NCBI GenBank assembly: GCA_934716995.1
Contig: CAKUYO010000032.1
Span: forward strand, 1 to 23,520
DNA: 23,520 nt
Source of the DNA: an uncultured Bacteroidales bacterium
GTDB taxonomy: Bacteria; Bacteroidota; Bacteroidia; Bacteroidales; Paludibacteraceae
Direction: 5' to 3'
Part shown: one piece after another, positions 6,091 through 11,938 of the stretch
Layout: the number at the start of each line of letters is the position of its first letter
Position numbering within the stretch: position 1 is the stretch's first letter
The notes under the pieces: generated by a model
Database searches by the model: none
The model's input: the letters and a program-made list of their open reading frames with translations, nothing else
What the model was told of the DNA's origin: nothing
Made by a program: the position numbers and the translations under genes

Positions 6091-7440
6091 ATGACAAAAA
6101 AATTCTATATAGAGACCTATGGCTGCCAAATGAACGTGGCAGATAGCGAGGTGGTTGCTGCCATTATGCAGACGGCTGATGCCGAGATGACCGACCAATG
6201 GGAAGATGCCGACATCATTCTGCTCAATACCTGTTCCATTCGTGATAATGCCGAGCAGAAAGTGGTATCACGCCTCAAGGAACTGAAATCGCGCAAGGTA
6301 CAGAGCCTGTCGGCGGTAGTGCAAGGCGGACGCAAAGTAACGCTCGGTGTCATCGGCTGTATGGCAGAGCGTATGGGTGAAGACTTGATAGACAAATATG
6401 GGGTGGATTTTGTAGCAGGCCCCGACGCGTATATGGATATACCGAACCTGCTGGCACAATGCGAGATGGGGCAGAAAGCCATGAATGTGGAACTGAGCAA
6501 GACGGAGACCTACCGCGAAGTGCTGCCTGCCCGCATCGGCAAAACCATCAGCGGATTTGTCAGTATTATGCGCGGGTGCAACAATTTCTGCTCCTATTGT
6601 GTGGTACCATACACCCGCGGGCGTGAGCGAAGCCGTGATGTAGAGAGTATTCTCAACGAGGTGCGCGACCTGTGGCAGAAGGGTTATAAGGAGGTTACGC
6701 TCCTTGGTCAGAATGTCAATTCCTACCGCTTTCAACGGGAAAACGGTGAGACGGTGGACTTTGCAGACCTGCTTGAGATAGTGGCTGACGCTGTACCCGA
6801 AATGCGTATCCGCTTCACGACCAGCCACCCGAAAGATATGTCGGATAAGACGCTTGAGACCATTGCACGTCATAAGAACCTTTGCCGTTTTATTCATTTG
6901 CCCGTGCAGAGCGGTTCGAACAAGATACTCAAACTGATGAACCGCAAATATACGCGCGAGTGGTATCTCGACCGTATTGCCGCTATCCGCCGTATTCTGC
7001 CCGATGCCGCTATCGGCACAGACGTGTTCTGCGGTTTCCACGACGAGACCCTCAAGGACCACGCAGAGACGCTCAGCCTGATGCGTGAGGTGGGCTTTGA
7101 TACGGCGTTTATGTTCAAATACAGCGAGCGTCCGGGGACGTATGCACAGAAACACCTGCCTGACAATATATCCGAGGAAGAGAAAGTACGCCGTCTGAAC
7201 GAGATTATTGCCCTCCAGAACGAACTTTCTTTGGCAAGCAACCGCTGCGAAATAGGCAAGACGGTGGAAGTGCTTGTGGAAGGTTTCTCCAAACGGAGCC
7301 GCGAGGATATGTACGGACGCACTTCGCAATACAAAACGGTGGTCTTCCCGCGCGAAGGCAGACATATCGGGGAATTGGTAAATGTTACTATTCTGGAGGC
7401 AAGTGCTGCCACTTTGCGTGGAAAAATTGTAGAAAAATAG
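6091..7440 (+). CDS. miaB: tRNA-2-methylthio-N6-isopentenyladenosine synthase MiaB
   Basis: A radical-SAM methylthiotransferase that converts i6A37 to ms2i6A37 in tRNAs reading UNN codons. The product is 449 aa, the normal length. The N-terminal UPF0004 domain has its three cluster-binding Cys at 12 (YGCQMN), 48 (NTCSIRDNA) and 90 (GCMAERMG). The radical-SAM CxxxCxxC is Cys 163, 167 and 170 (GCNNFCSYC), followed by VVPYTRGRERSR. A C-terminal TRAM domain is at about 380-445. ATG 6091 is chosen because the family starts at the FYIETYGCQMN strand; the upstream frame from 6049 lies in the tRNA-Pro promoter. No full promoter is seen; TATTTTG at 6057-6063 is one base short of consensus. It is divergent from tRNA-Pro. 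Confidence 0.97.
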   Translation: MTKKFYIETYGCQMNVADSEVVAAIMQTADAEMTDQWEDADIILLNTCSIRDNAEQKVVSRLKELKSRKVQSLSAVVQGGRKVTLGVIGCMAERMGEDLIDKYGVDFVAGPDAYMDIPNLLAQCEMGQKAMNVELSKTETYREVLPARIGKTISGFVSIMRGCNNFCSYCVVPYTRGRERSRDVESILNEVRDLWQKGYKEVTLLGQNVNSYRFQRENGETVDFADLLEIVADAVPEMRIRFTTSHPKDMSDKTLETIARHKNLCRFIHLPVQSGSNKILKLMNRKYTREWYLDRIAAIRRILPDAAIGTDVFCGFHDETLKDHAETLSLMREVGFDTAFMFKYSERPGTYAQKHLPDNISEEEKVRRLNEIIALQNELSLASNRCEIGKTVEVLVEGFSKRSREDMYGRTSQYKTVVFPREGRHIGELVNVTILEASAATLRGKIVEK

Positions 7441-7467
7441 CGAAATACAGCATTTTTAGTTAAAAAA

Positions 7468-7499
7468 TTTGCACGTATAAAAAAAAGGTCGTACCTTTG
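7468..7499 (+). promoter_or_regulatory. Strong promoter of the structured leader, small ORF and greA
   Basis: TTTG (7468-7471) and TACCTTTG (7492-7499) are separated by 20 nt, a full Bacteroidota consensus match. Transcription should start near 7505, 28 nt after the miaB stop is cleared by the -33 box. Confidence 0.9.
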
Positions 7500-7547
7500 C
7501 AGTCGAAAACAAATAAAATTTTCATAGTTAAGGTTTAGGTTTAATGG

Positions 7548-7581
7548 CAATAGGAGGCTGTGAAGTTTCCTATTGTTTTTT
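7548..7581 (+). terminator. Early terminator-like hairpin in the leader
   Basis: An 11-bp stem including two G-U pairs (7548-7558 with 7565-7575) has loop TGTGAA and is followed by TTTTTTA. It lies about 45-75 nt after the predicted start site, so it could end a short RNA of about 75 nt or act as a partial attenuator. Confidence 0.55.
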
Positions 7582-7655
7582 ACAAAACCTATACTTTGAA
7601 TATTGAAACAGAGAAACATAGGAAAACAATAGTATTAACCTTTTAATATGTAAGT

Positions 7656-7680
7656 CTCGGAGTTATCCGAGCCTTTTTTT
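7656..7680 (+). terminator. Second terminator hairpin, just before the small ORF
   Basis: CTCGGA (7656-7661) pairs with TCCGAG (7666-7671) around GTTA, then CC and seven T (7674-7680). The start codon of the 36-aa ORF follows 2 nt after the T-run, so the hairpin either ends the leader RNA or gates expression of the genes downstream. Confidence 0.7.
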
Positions 7681-7682
7681 GT

Positions 7683-7793
7683 ATGAAAAGCGAAGAAGAG
7701 AAACAAGACAGCCTGATACCGGATCTGACCGACCCGCAAGAGGCACGCAAAGCGTTTATTGCAAGCGAGATATTGCAACGCAAGTACGATTAA
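7683..7793 (+). CDS. Small ORF, 36-aa acidic N-terminus and basic C-terminus
   Basis: ATG 7683 opens a frame of 36 codons ending at TAA 7791-7793. The N-terminus is acidic (MKSEEEKQDSLIPDL), followed by DPQEARKAFIASEILQRKYD. It has no signal peptide or membrane segment. From memory, a closing motif of the type RKAFI.SEI..RKY recurs on short Bacteroidales proteins, which is the main reason to think it is real; I cannot confirm this here. It sits between a terminator-like hairpin and greA (61-nt gap) and would share the promoter at 7468-7499. Function unknown. Confidence 0.55.
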   Translation: MKSEEEKQDSLIPDLTDPQEARKAFIASEILQRKYD

Positions 7794-7800
7794 AAAGAAT

Positions 7801-7835
7801 GATAGAAGAATAGAAAAATAGAATAATATAGAGAA
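7801..7835 (+). repeat. Degenerate AATAGAA-type repeat before greA
   Basis: This purine-rich low-complexity stretch has repeated ATAGAA cores (GATAGAAGA, ATAGAAAA, ATAGAATA, ATAGAG). The same kind of sequence appears at 8770-8818 and, inverted, at 19917-19962. It fills most of the gap between the small ORF and greA. Confidence 0.7.
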
Positions 7836-7854
7836 ATATAAATACATTAAGAAT

Positions 7855-8325
7855 ATGGCAGTAACATACATGACCGCAGAAGGTCTGCAAAAACTAAAGG
7901 ATGAACTCCGCTTTCTGGAGAGTACGGAGCGTCCTCGCGTAATCGCTGCTATTGCAGAAGCGCGCGACAAAGGCGACTTGAGTGAAAATGCTGAATACGA
8001 TGCAGCCAAAGAGGAGCAAGGTGTTCTGGAGAGCAAGATTGCTATGCTCAAAGGGAAAATAATGGACGCACGTATCATCGACCAAAGTCAGTTGAAAACC
8101 GATGAAGTACAGATACTTACCAAAGTGCGCGTGCGTGTAAAGAAGACGGGTGCCGAGAAAGTATATCAACTCGTAACCGAGGGCGAAGCCAACATTATGG
8201 AGGGCAAGATAGCCGTTACCACACCTATCGCCAAAGGTCTGCTCGGTAAAAAAGTAGGCGACACGGTGCAAGTGCAGGTACCTGCAGGGACAATGGAGTT
8301 TGAGATACTGGAAATCAGTCTCTAA
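7855..8325 (+). CDS. greA: Transcription elongation factor GreA
   Basis: GreA binds the secondary channel of RNA polymerase and stimulates cleavage of backtracked transcripts. The product is 156 aa, normal for the family. The N-terminal coiled coil (about 8-75) carries the acidic tip in DKGDLSENAEYDAAKEEQG, where the Asp and Glu of GDLSENAEY serve catalysis. The C-terminal FKBP-like domain (about 80-156) ends with PIAKGLLGKKVGDTVQVQVP. The start ATG 7855 follows an A-rich leader. It lies between the 36-aa ORF and a HIT gene (42-nt gap) and is probably cotranscribed from 7468-7499 to the terminator at 8822-8853. Confidence 0.97.
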   Translation: MAVTYMTAEGLQKLKDELRFLESTERPRVIAAIAEARDKGDLSENAEYDAAKEEQGVLESKIAMLKGKIMDARIIDQSQLKTDEVQILTKVRVRVKKTGAEKVYQLVTEGEANIMEGKIAVTTPIAKGLLGKKVGDTVQVQVPAGTMEFEILEISL

Positions 8326-8367
8326 TCTCTGTCTGATCGGATAGTATTAACCATAACAGGAACGAGT

Positions 8368-8790
8368 ATGACTATCTTCACAAAGATTATCAATGGCGAA
8401 ATCCCGAGTTACAAGGTAGCAGAGGACGAGCGTTACTATGCATTCTTGGACATCAATCCGCTGGTGAAAGGGCACACATTGGTTATCCCAAAGTTGCCCG
8501 AACCCGAAGCAGACTATATCTTCGACTTGGACGATGAGACCTTGGCGGGCTTGATGCTTTTTGCCAAGAAAGTGGCAAATGGCATACAGGAGGTTACAGG
8601 CTGCAAGCGTGTGGGTGTAGCGGTGCTGGGTATGGAGGTAAACCACGTACATATCCATTTGGTACCGCTCAACTCGGAGAAAGATATGCTCTTTACCAAT
8701 CCCAAACTGAGCCTGCCTGCCGATGAGATGGCAGAGATAGCCAATTCGATTGCAGAGGCGATAGAGAAGGATAGAACAATAGAACAATAG
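8368..8790 (+). CDS. HIT-family nucleotide-binding protein (HINT type)
   Basis: HIT proteins hydrolyse or transfer nucleotides through an AMP-histidine intermediate; HINT-type members act on nucleoside phosphoramidates. The product is 140 aa. TIFTKIINGEIPSYKVAEDE is the typical opening, PLVKGHTLVIPK (about 31-42) is the second conserved strand, and the triad HVHIHLVP has His 93, 95 and 97. The last eight residues (EKDRTIEQ) and the stop codon are encoded by the AATAGAA repeat at 8770-8818, so the C-terminal end has probably been rewritten by repeat expansion. The gene follows greA and ends with a terminator. Confidence 0.93.
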   Translation: MTIFTKIINGEIPSYKVAEDERYYAFLDINPLVKGHTLVIPKLPEPEADYIFDLDDETLAGLMLFAKKVANGIQEVTGCKRVGVAVLGMEVNHVHIHLVPLNSEKDMLFTNPKLSLPADEMAEIANSIAEAIEKDRTIEQ

Positions 8791-8818
8791 AAAGATAGAA
8801 CAATAGAATAATAGAACA
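8770..8818 (+). repeat. AATAGAAC tandem repeat overlapping the HIT gene end
   Basis: Units of 8-9 nt (GATAGAACA, ATAGAACA, ATAGAAA, GATAGAACA, ATAGAATA, ATAGAAC) run in a row. The first 21 nt lie inside the HIT reading frame and supply its stop codon (TAG 8788-8790). Confidence 0.85.
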
Positions 8819-8821
8819 ACT

Positions 8822-8853
8822 GGTTGCTTGATGAAGATCGGGCAACCTTTTTT
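8822..8853 (+). terminator. Rho-independent terminator of greA-HIT
   Basis: GGTTGC (8822-8827) pairs with GCAACC (8842-8847) around a 14-nt loop and is followed by six T. The same outer stem is used by the terminator at 11051-11079. Confidence 0.85.
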
Positions 8854-8864
8854 ATTCCTCATAG

Positions 8865-8916
8865 AAAAAAGCAATAGAGGCAAGTCGGAACGAACATCGA
8901 CTTGCCTCTATTGCTT
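8865..8916 (-). terminator. Very strong leftward terminator
   Basis: A perfect 19-bp stem (8869-8887 with 8898-8916, core GAGGCAAGTCG) has a 10-nt loop. On the plus strand it is preceded by six A (8865-8870), giving a U-tract on the minus strand. It ends the candidate ncRNA that begins near 9067. Confidence 0.9.
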
Positions 8917-9067
8917 GGATTTAACTTGACTGATTTGTTCCAAACGAGCCTGATATGTGTAGTTTTGCCATGCTGACCCTCCGGCAACGCCTACAGCATA
9001 TCGGCTCGAAATGGAATTACGCTATAATGACAAGGCATTTTAACCTCTCTGTTATTAACCTTTTTCC
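8865..9067 (-). ncRNA. Candidate non-coding RNA of about 200 nt
   Basis: A minus-strand unit runs from a consensus promoter (9073-9104) to a 19-bp terminator, with no credible ORF inside. Its centre folds into a long irregular hairpin with 27 base pairs: 9016-9012 with 8942-8938, 9008-9003 with 8950-8945, 9002-8997 with 8957-8952, 8995-8991 with 8962-8958, and 8987-8983 with 8969-8965. Small internal loops separate the helices and the apical loop has 13 nt (8982-8970). The size and long-rod shape recall 6S RNA, but I cannot confirm that. It is too short for tmRNA or RNase P RNA, and it lacks the GGAA-capped SRP motif. A 16-codon frame (MAKLHISGSFGTNQSS) inside the hairpin is probably chance. 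Confidence 0.65.
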
Positions 9068-9072
9068 GAGTG

Positions 9073-9104
9073 CAAAGGTATAACAAAAAAGCGAAACAGG
9101 CAAG
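9073..9104 (-). promoter_or_regulatory. Promoter of the candidate ncRNA
   Basis: On the minus strand TACCTTTG (9080 to 9073) is preceded by CTTG (9104 to 9101) with 20-nt spacing. The next leftward feature with matching orientation is the hairpin RNA ending at 8865. Confidence 0.8.
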
Positions 9105-9123
9105 AAAAGTACGTGCACAAATA

Positions 9124-9132
9124 GGGGGGGGG
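9124..9132. repeat. Run of nine G
   Basis: A homopolymer of nine G lies about 20 bp upstream of the ncRNA -33 box, with GTGCACAAA copies on each side (9113-9121 and 9169-9177). Such runs are slippage-prone. The gap 9105-9242 has no gene. Confidence 0.9.
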
Positions 9133-9242
9133 TAAAATGCTGATTATCAACGTATTACTATATTCTATGTGCACAAAATACAGCGTCGTAGCAATTTTGA
9201 AACATATAGACAAATATAGACAGGCGGAGAAACCGTTTTTTG

Positions 9243-10781
9243 CTACTTGTTTTCCGCCATTGCCATACAGAGAAGAGTGTCGTACAGTGCCGGTGCTGTA
9301 GTACCCAATTTGTGGGCGACGCGTTGTTTGAATGTGCGGATACCGGAAGTGGAGTAATATAGGTATGCCGCCATTTGTGCGGCAGAAATACCTTTGTAGA
9401 GAATGGTATAAACACAGAACCTGATTTCCTTTTTGGACAGTTCTAACTGTTCCAACTGCCCTACAAGATAGGCAAAAGGCACTTGTGTATCGCGTTTGAA
9501 CAGGAGATAGTTGGTATTCCATTCTTTTCGCGGAACGTCGTATAGATTATGCAACCGGTTGACTCCTGACAAAAACTCGCTCATCTTGTGGGCGGAGAGG
9601 CTCGCTGCATCGGCTCTGGCACGTGTAATCTGGTTGATTTCCTGTTTGTGTTCTTTTTCCCGGCGTTGCAGTTGCTGCTCCTGTGCTTCAATGACTTTGT
9701 CTTTATGCTCGATACTCAGTTTCTGTTTTTTGTGGAGGATCATACTGACTGCCCAGAAGAAAACCGCCAATACTACCAAAACAGCGATGGCGATCTGCCA
9801 TGGCAGGAAAGGGTAGGGGGAATCGATGTACCGTTTGAGAGCATCGATGGCTACGGCATAGTGTGCTTCATTCTCACGGAGAATATGGGTGTTGTCTGCA
9901 TCGAGATCACTAAACCTGTTTGATGTCGCGGCATCATTGTTAGCCCTGGCTTGCCGGATAATGGTGCTATAGGCTTGTTCCAAATAGGAAGGGTTGGAGG
10001 AGTGTTCCGCTACATAAAGGGCATAATAAAGCGCAGAATCCGTATGGTTTTGCGCATTGTGTATGAGCATCCGCTGTGTATTGTAGAAGCAGCGTTGTCC
10101 CTCATAGATAGGGTAGTGGAAAGCGCGTTCCAAATAGACAAGAGCCGAGTCGTAGCGGTGTTGGGCATAGAGGCAGACACCACGCAAGCCGACAATCCTG
10201 CCGAGATAGGCACTGTCCAAAGCAAAAGCCGCGGCGAGATGCCAGACACTGTCGGCTTCTGCCGGGCGGTTCAGTTCGAGGAGCGTACTGCACATATTGA
10301 GCAGACTGTGGGCATAAAACCAATCGTACCGGGTATTGCTGAGCAGGTCGGCGGCACGCCGGCAATAGACCAGTGCGATGTCGTCAGCCCGCTGGCGCAT
10401 ACAGATATATGCCATACAGGTATTGGCTCTGCCGCGGTGGAAATTGTCGTCAGCCTGTAGTTGGTCGCAGGCAATGTAGCAATCGGCTGCCTCGCGTACA
10501 CAATCGAGACTGTCGTCATAGACACGCCCGAGGTAGTAGTAGGCATTAGCGAGTGTGGTGCGTTCAAAAGTACGTCCGAGCGGGTTGTCGAGAGTGGAAA
10601 TAACTCCGTTCAATGCGGCGGTATCTGTAAAGAAACACCCCTGTGCATCCAAACTGTCAACGTAGGCTATTGTAGAGTGTGCCTCTCGAAAAGAAGTGCA
10701 ACTATGGGCACCAAAAACGGCTCCAAGCAAACAAACTGACAGGCTAAGGTGATGTATATAACGCAAAAAACGGCAATTCAT
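9243..10781 (-). CDS. TPR regulator with one membrane span and C-terminal helix-turn-helix
   Basis: The product is 512 aa. The N-terminal export signal ends at a possible lipobox, AHSC (Cys 28). Residues about 30-320 are Tyr/Ala-rich helical repeats of TPR type (ANAYYYLGRVYDD, YDSALVYLERAF). A single membrane span lies at about 327-349 (IAIAVLVVLAVFFWAVSMIL), followed by a coiled coil at about 350-390. The cytoplasmic end LELSKKEIRFCVYTILYKG...AAYLYYSTSGIRTFKQRVAHKLG (about 447-495) reads like a LuxR-type helix-turn-helix. This architecture is common in Bacteroidota and is presumed to link a periplasmic signal to transcription. I chose ATG 10781 because the longer frame begins inside the promoter (10804-10835). 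No partner or target gene is adjacent. Confidence 0.88.
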   Translation of the reverse strand: MNCRFLRYIHHLSLSVCLLGAVFGAHSCTSFREAHSTIAYVDSLDAQGCFFTDTAALNGVISTLDNPLGRTFERTTLANAYYYLGRVYDDSLDCVREAADCYIACDQLQADDNFHRGRANTCMAYICMRQRADDIALVYCRRAADLLSNTRYDWFYAHSLLNMCSTLLELNRPAEADSVWHLAAAFALDSAYLGRIVGLRGVCLYAQHRYDSALVYLERAFHYPIYEGQRCFYNTQRMLIHNAQNHTDSALYYALYVAEHSSNPSYLEQAYSTIIRQARANNDAATSNRFSDLDADNTHILRENEAHYAVAIDALKRYIDSPYPFLPWQIAIAVLVVLAVFFWAVSMILHKKQKLSIEHKDKVIEAQEQQLQRREKEHKQEINQITRARADAASLSAHKMSEFLSGVNRLHNLYDVPRKEWNTNYLLFKRDTQVPFAYLVGQLEQLELSKKEIRFCVYTILYKGISAAQMAAYLYYSTSGIRTFKQRVAHKLGTTAPALYDTLLCMAMAENK

Positions 10782-10803
10782 AAGTAATAGAACCAACGAT
10801 GTA

Positions 10804-10835
10804 CAAAGATACAACATCTTTTTTGTTTATGCAAA
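10804..10835 (-). promoter_or_regulatory. Promoter of the TPR regulator
   Basis: On the minus strand TATCTTTG (10811 to 10804) and TTTG (10835 to 10832) are spaced by 20 nt. The predicted start near 10798 gives a leader of about 17 nt to ATG 10781. Confidence 0.85.
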
Positions 10836-10957
10836 TTTAAGGTCTAATTTATAAAATTATATTAGACAAACATTGCGGACAACAGATACATTCCAATGCA
10901 TAAAAAGTGCATAATCTGTATAAAAAGGCTGCTTATTCTCTATTCAAACACCCTTTT

Positions 10958-10990
10958 TTTCTACGTCCTTTCTACGTCTTTTCTACGTAA
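10958..10990. repeat. Three-unit 11-bp tandem array (CTACGT)
   Basis: Units are TTTCTACGTCC, TTTCTACGTCT and TTTCTACGTAA, directly adjoining. CTACGT therefore recurs at 10961, 10972 and 10983. The array lies about 125 bp upstream of the -33 box of the TPR regulator, in a gap (10836-11043) with no gene. Confidence 0.9.
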
Positions 10991-11011
10991 TCGGTAGTAC
11001 GAAGCACGTAT

Positions 11012-11042
11012 TTGCATAATATGTATATTTCTTGCATAATAT
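11012..11042. repeat. Direct repeat TTGCATAATAT
   Basis: Two perfect 11-bp copies (11012-11022 and 11032-11042) are 20 bp apart, about two helical turns. TGCATAA also occurs at 10897 and 10908 in the same gap. They may be operator sites for the adjacent regulator or simple AT-rich duplications. Confidence 0.7.
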
Positions 11043-11043
11043 A

Positions 11044-11086
11044 CAAAAAAGGTTGCCTGACCGAACCGGTAAAGCAACCATTTTTT
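11044..11086 (-). terminator. Terminator of nadB-nlpC (works on both strands)
   Basis: The outer stem is GGTTGC (11051-11056) with GCAACC (11074-11079) and the inner stem ACCG (11060-11063) with CGGT (11067-11070). A-rich sequence lies on the left and six T on the right. It lies 19 nt past the NlpC stop codon on the minus strand. Confidence 0.85.
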
Positions 11087-11104
11087 ACTAAATCCGTTCT
11101 CCGT

Positions 11105-11938
11105 TTACAAACGGCGGATAGAGAGAAGACGGTGGGTGTACTGCCCGTCGGGGTGTGCGGAATCGGATTGCTCCACGGAGAAGATACCCGTTGTGTCTAT
11201 TTTCTCTATTTTAACACGACCCGAACAATGAATGATACGCTCCTGATCAATGAGAATACCTACGTGGGTTACTTTTTGTTCTGTTGTGCCGGTTTGCGGG
11301 GCAGTCTCTTCATAGTGGCAGAAAAACGCCAAATCGCCCGCTTTGACCGAGGAAAGGCGGCTTATCAACCGTCCTTGCGTGGCTTGCTCGGAGGCGTTGC
11401 GCAGGAGCGTATGCCCGAAAAGGGAAAGAATGGTCTGTGTAAAACCTGAGCAGTCCATACCGAGTGCGTTCTTGCCGCCCCATAGGTAGGGGACATTGAG
11501 AAAGAAACGCACGGTTTGGAGCAGGTTCTGCTGCGTCATCTCCAACGGCTTTTCTATCACCATACCGGAGTCAATACGGAAACCGACACCCAGCACTTCG
11601 AAATGCCCGTCGTGGTAGTTGGTAAGCCGTGTGCCTGCGGTAAGCGGGATAGTTTGTCCGTTGTTCTCGCTGACGGCATATGCCATCGGAAAAGCCACAT
11701 ACGCAGCCGTCTTGAGGGCTGCGGAATAGGACTTGTATTCGTCGGCAGATAGGATGGCAATCATCTTCGCATCCACCCATCCCGTTTGCCCGTCGATAGC
11801 CAATTTCACCCGCATCCAACGGGGTTTTTGCTCCTCGACGGTGCATATCTCACCGAAGAGCATCTGGGTCGTCTGCTCGCTTGTTTCGGACGCTTCCGCC
11901 CGCACGGGGACGATGCTATGTAGGGAGACTGCTTTCAT
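11105..11938 (-). CDS. NlpC/P60 peptidase with SH3-like domain, cytoplasmic type
   Basis: A cysteine peptidase of the C40 family, which cleaves gamma-D-Glu to diamino-acid bonds in cell-wall peptides. The product is 277 aa. An SH3b-like domain occupies about 1-60 (VRAEASETSEQTTQMLFGE, GWVDAKMI) and a second SH3-like segment about 75-130. The catalytic domain has YLWGGKNALGMDCSGF with Cys 163, VTHVGIL with His 225 and RIIHCSG with His 237. No signal peptide is seen, so it probably acts in the cytoplasm on imported muropeptides, like YkfC-type dipeptidyl peptidases; this is inference. Its ATG overlaps the nadB stop (TAATG), so translation is probably coupled although the two functions are unrelated. 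Confidence 0.92.
   Translation of the reverse strand: MKAVSLHSIVPVRAEASETSEQTTQMLFGEICTVEEQKPRWMRVKLAIDGQTGWVDAKMIAILSADEYKSYSAALKTAAYVAFPMAYAVSENNGQTIPLTAGTRLTNYHDGHFEVLGVGFRIDSGMVIEKPLEMTQQNLLQTVRFFLNVPYLWGGKNALGMDCSGFTQTILSLFGHTLLRNASEQATQGRLISRLSSVKAGDLAFFCHYEETAPQTGTTEQKVTHVGILIDQERIIHCSGRVKIEKIDTTGIFSVEQSDSAHPDGQYTHRLLSIRRL

Larger units (their letters stand above)
7505..7680 (+). ncRNA. Candidate structured RNA or leader upstream of the 36-aa ORF and greA
   Basis: The span runs from a consensus promoter to a hairpin with U-tract. Pairings I can trace: 7523-7535 with 7637-7650 (12 bp with small bulges), 7536-7542 with 7585-7591 (TAGGTTT/AAACCTA), and 7548-7558 with 7565-7575 (CAATAGGAGGC/GTTTCCTATTG, with G-U pairs) followed by six T. 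The arm CTATTGTTTT (7570-7579) is also complementary to AAAACAATAG (7623-7632), so two folds compete. A 20-codon frame at 7544-7606 (MAIGGCEVSYCFLQNLYFEY) overlaps the first hairpin and could be a leader peptide or chance. It may be a free small RNA or a regulatory leader; I did not identify a known family. Confidence 0.5.

Noticed and set aside
5721..6198. Short frames on both strands across the tRNA-Pro region
   Set aside because: They translate through the tRNA, its promoter and its terminator, so they are not genes.
6268..7365. 365-codon minus-strand frame
   Set aside because: Antisense to miaB, whose Cys motifs and length are complete.
7544..7606. 20-residue leader peptide MAIGGCEVSYCFLQNLYFEY as a firm CDS
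   Set aside because: It overlaps the first hairpin and shows no codon-specific run that would explain attenuation; kept only as a remark in the ncRNA entry.
8865..9067. tmRNA, RNase P RNA or SRP RNA identity for the leftward RNA
   Set aside because: About 200 nt is too short for tmRNA or RNase P RNA, no tag-peptide frame ends in AA-type residues, and the GGAA-capped SRP helix is missing.
9113..9177. GTGCACAAA pair as terminal repeats of a mobile element
   Set aside because: Only 9 bp long, 56 bp apart, no transposase or target duplication.
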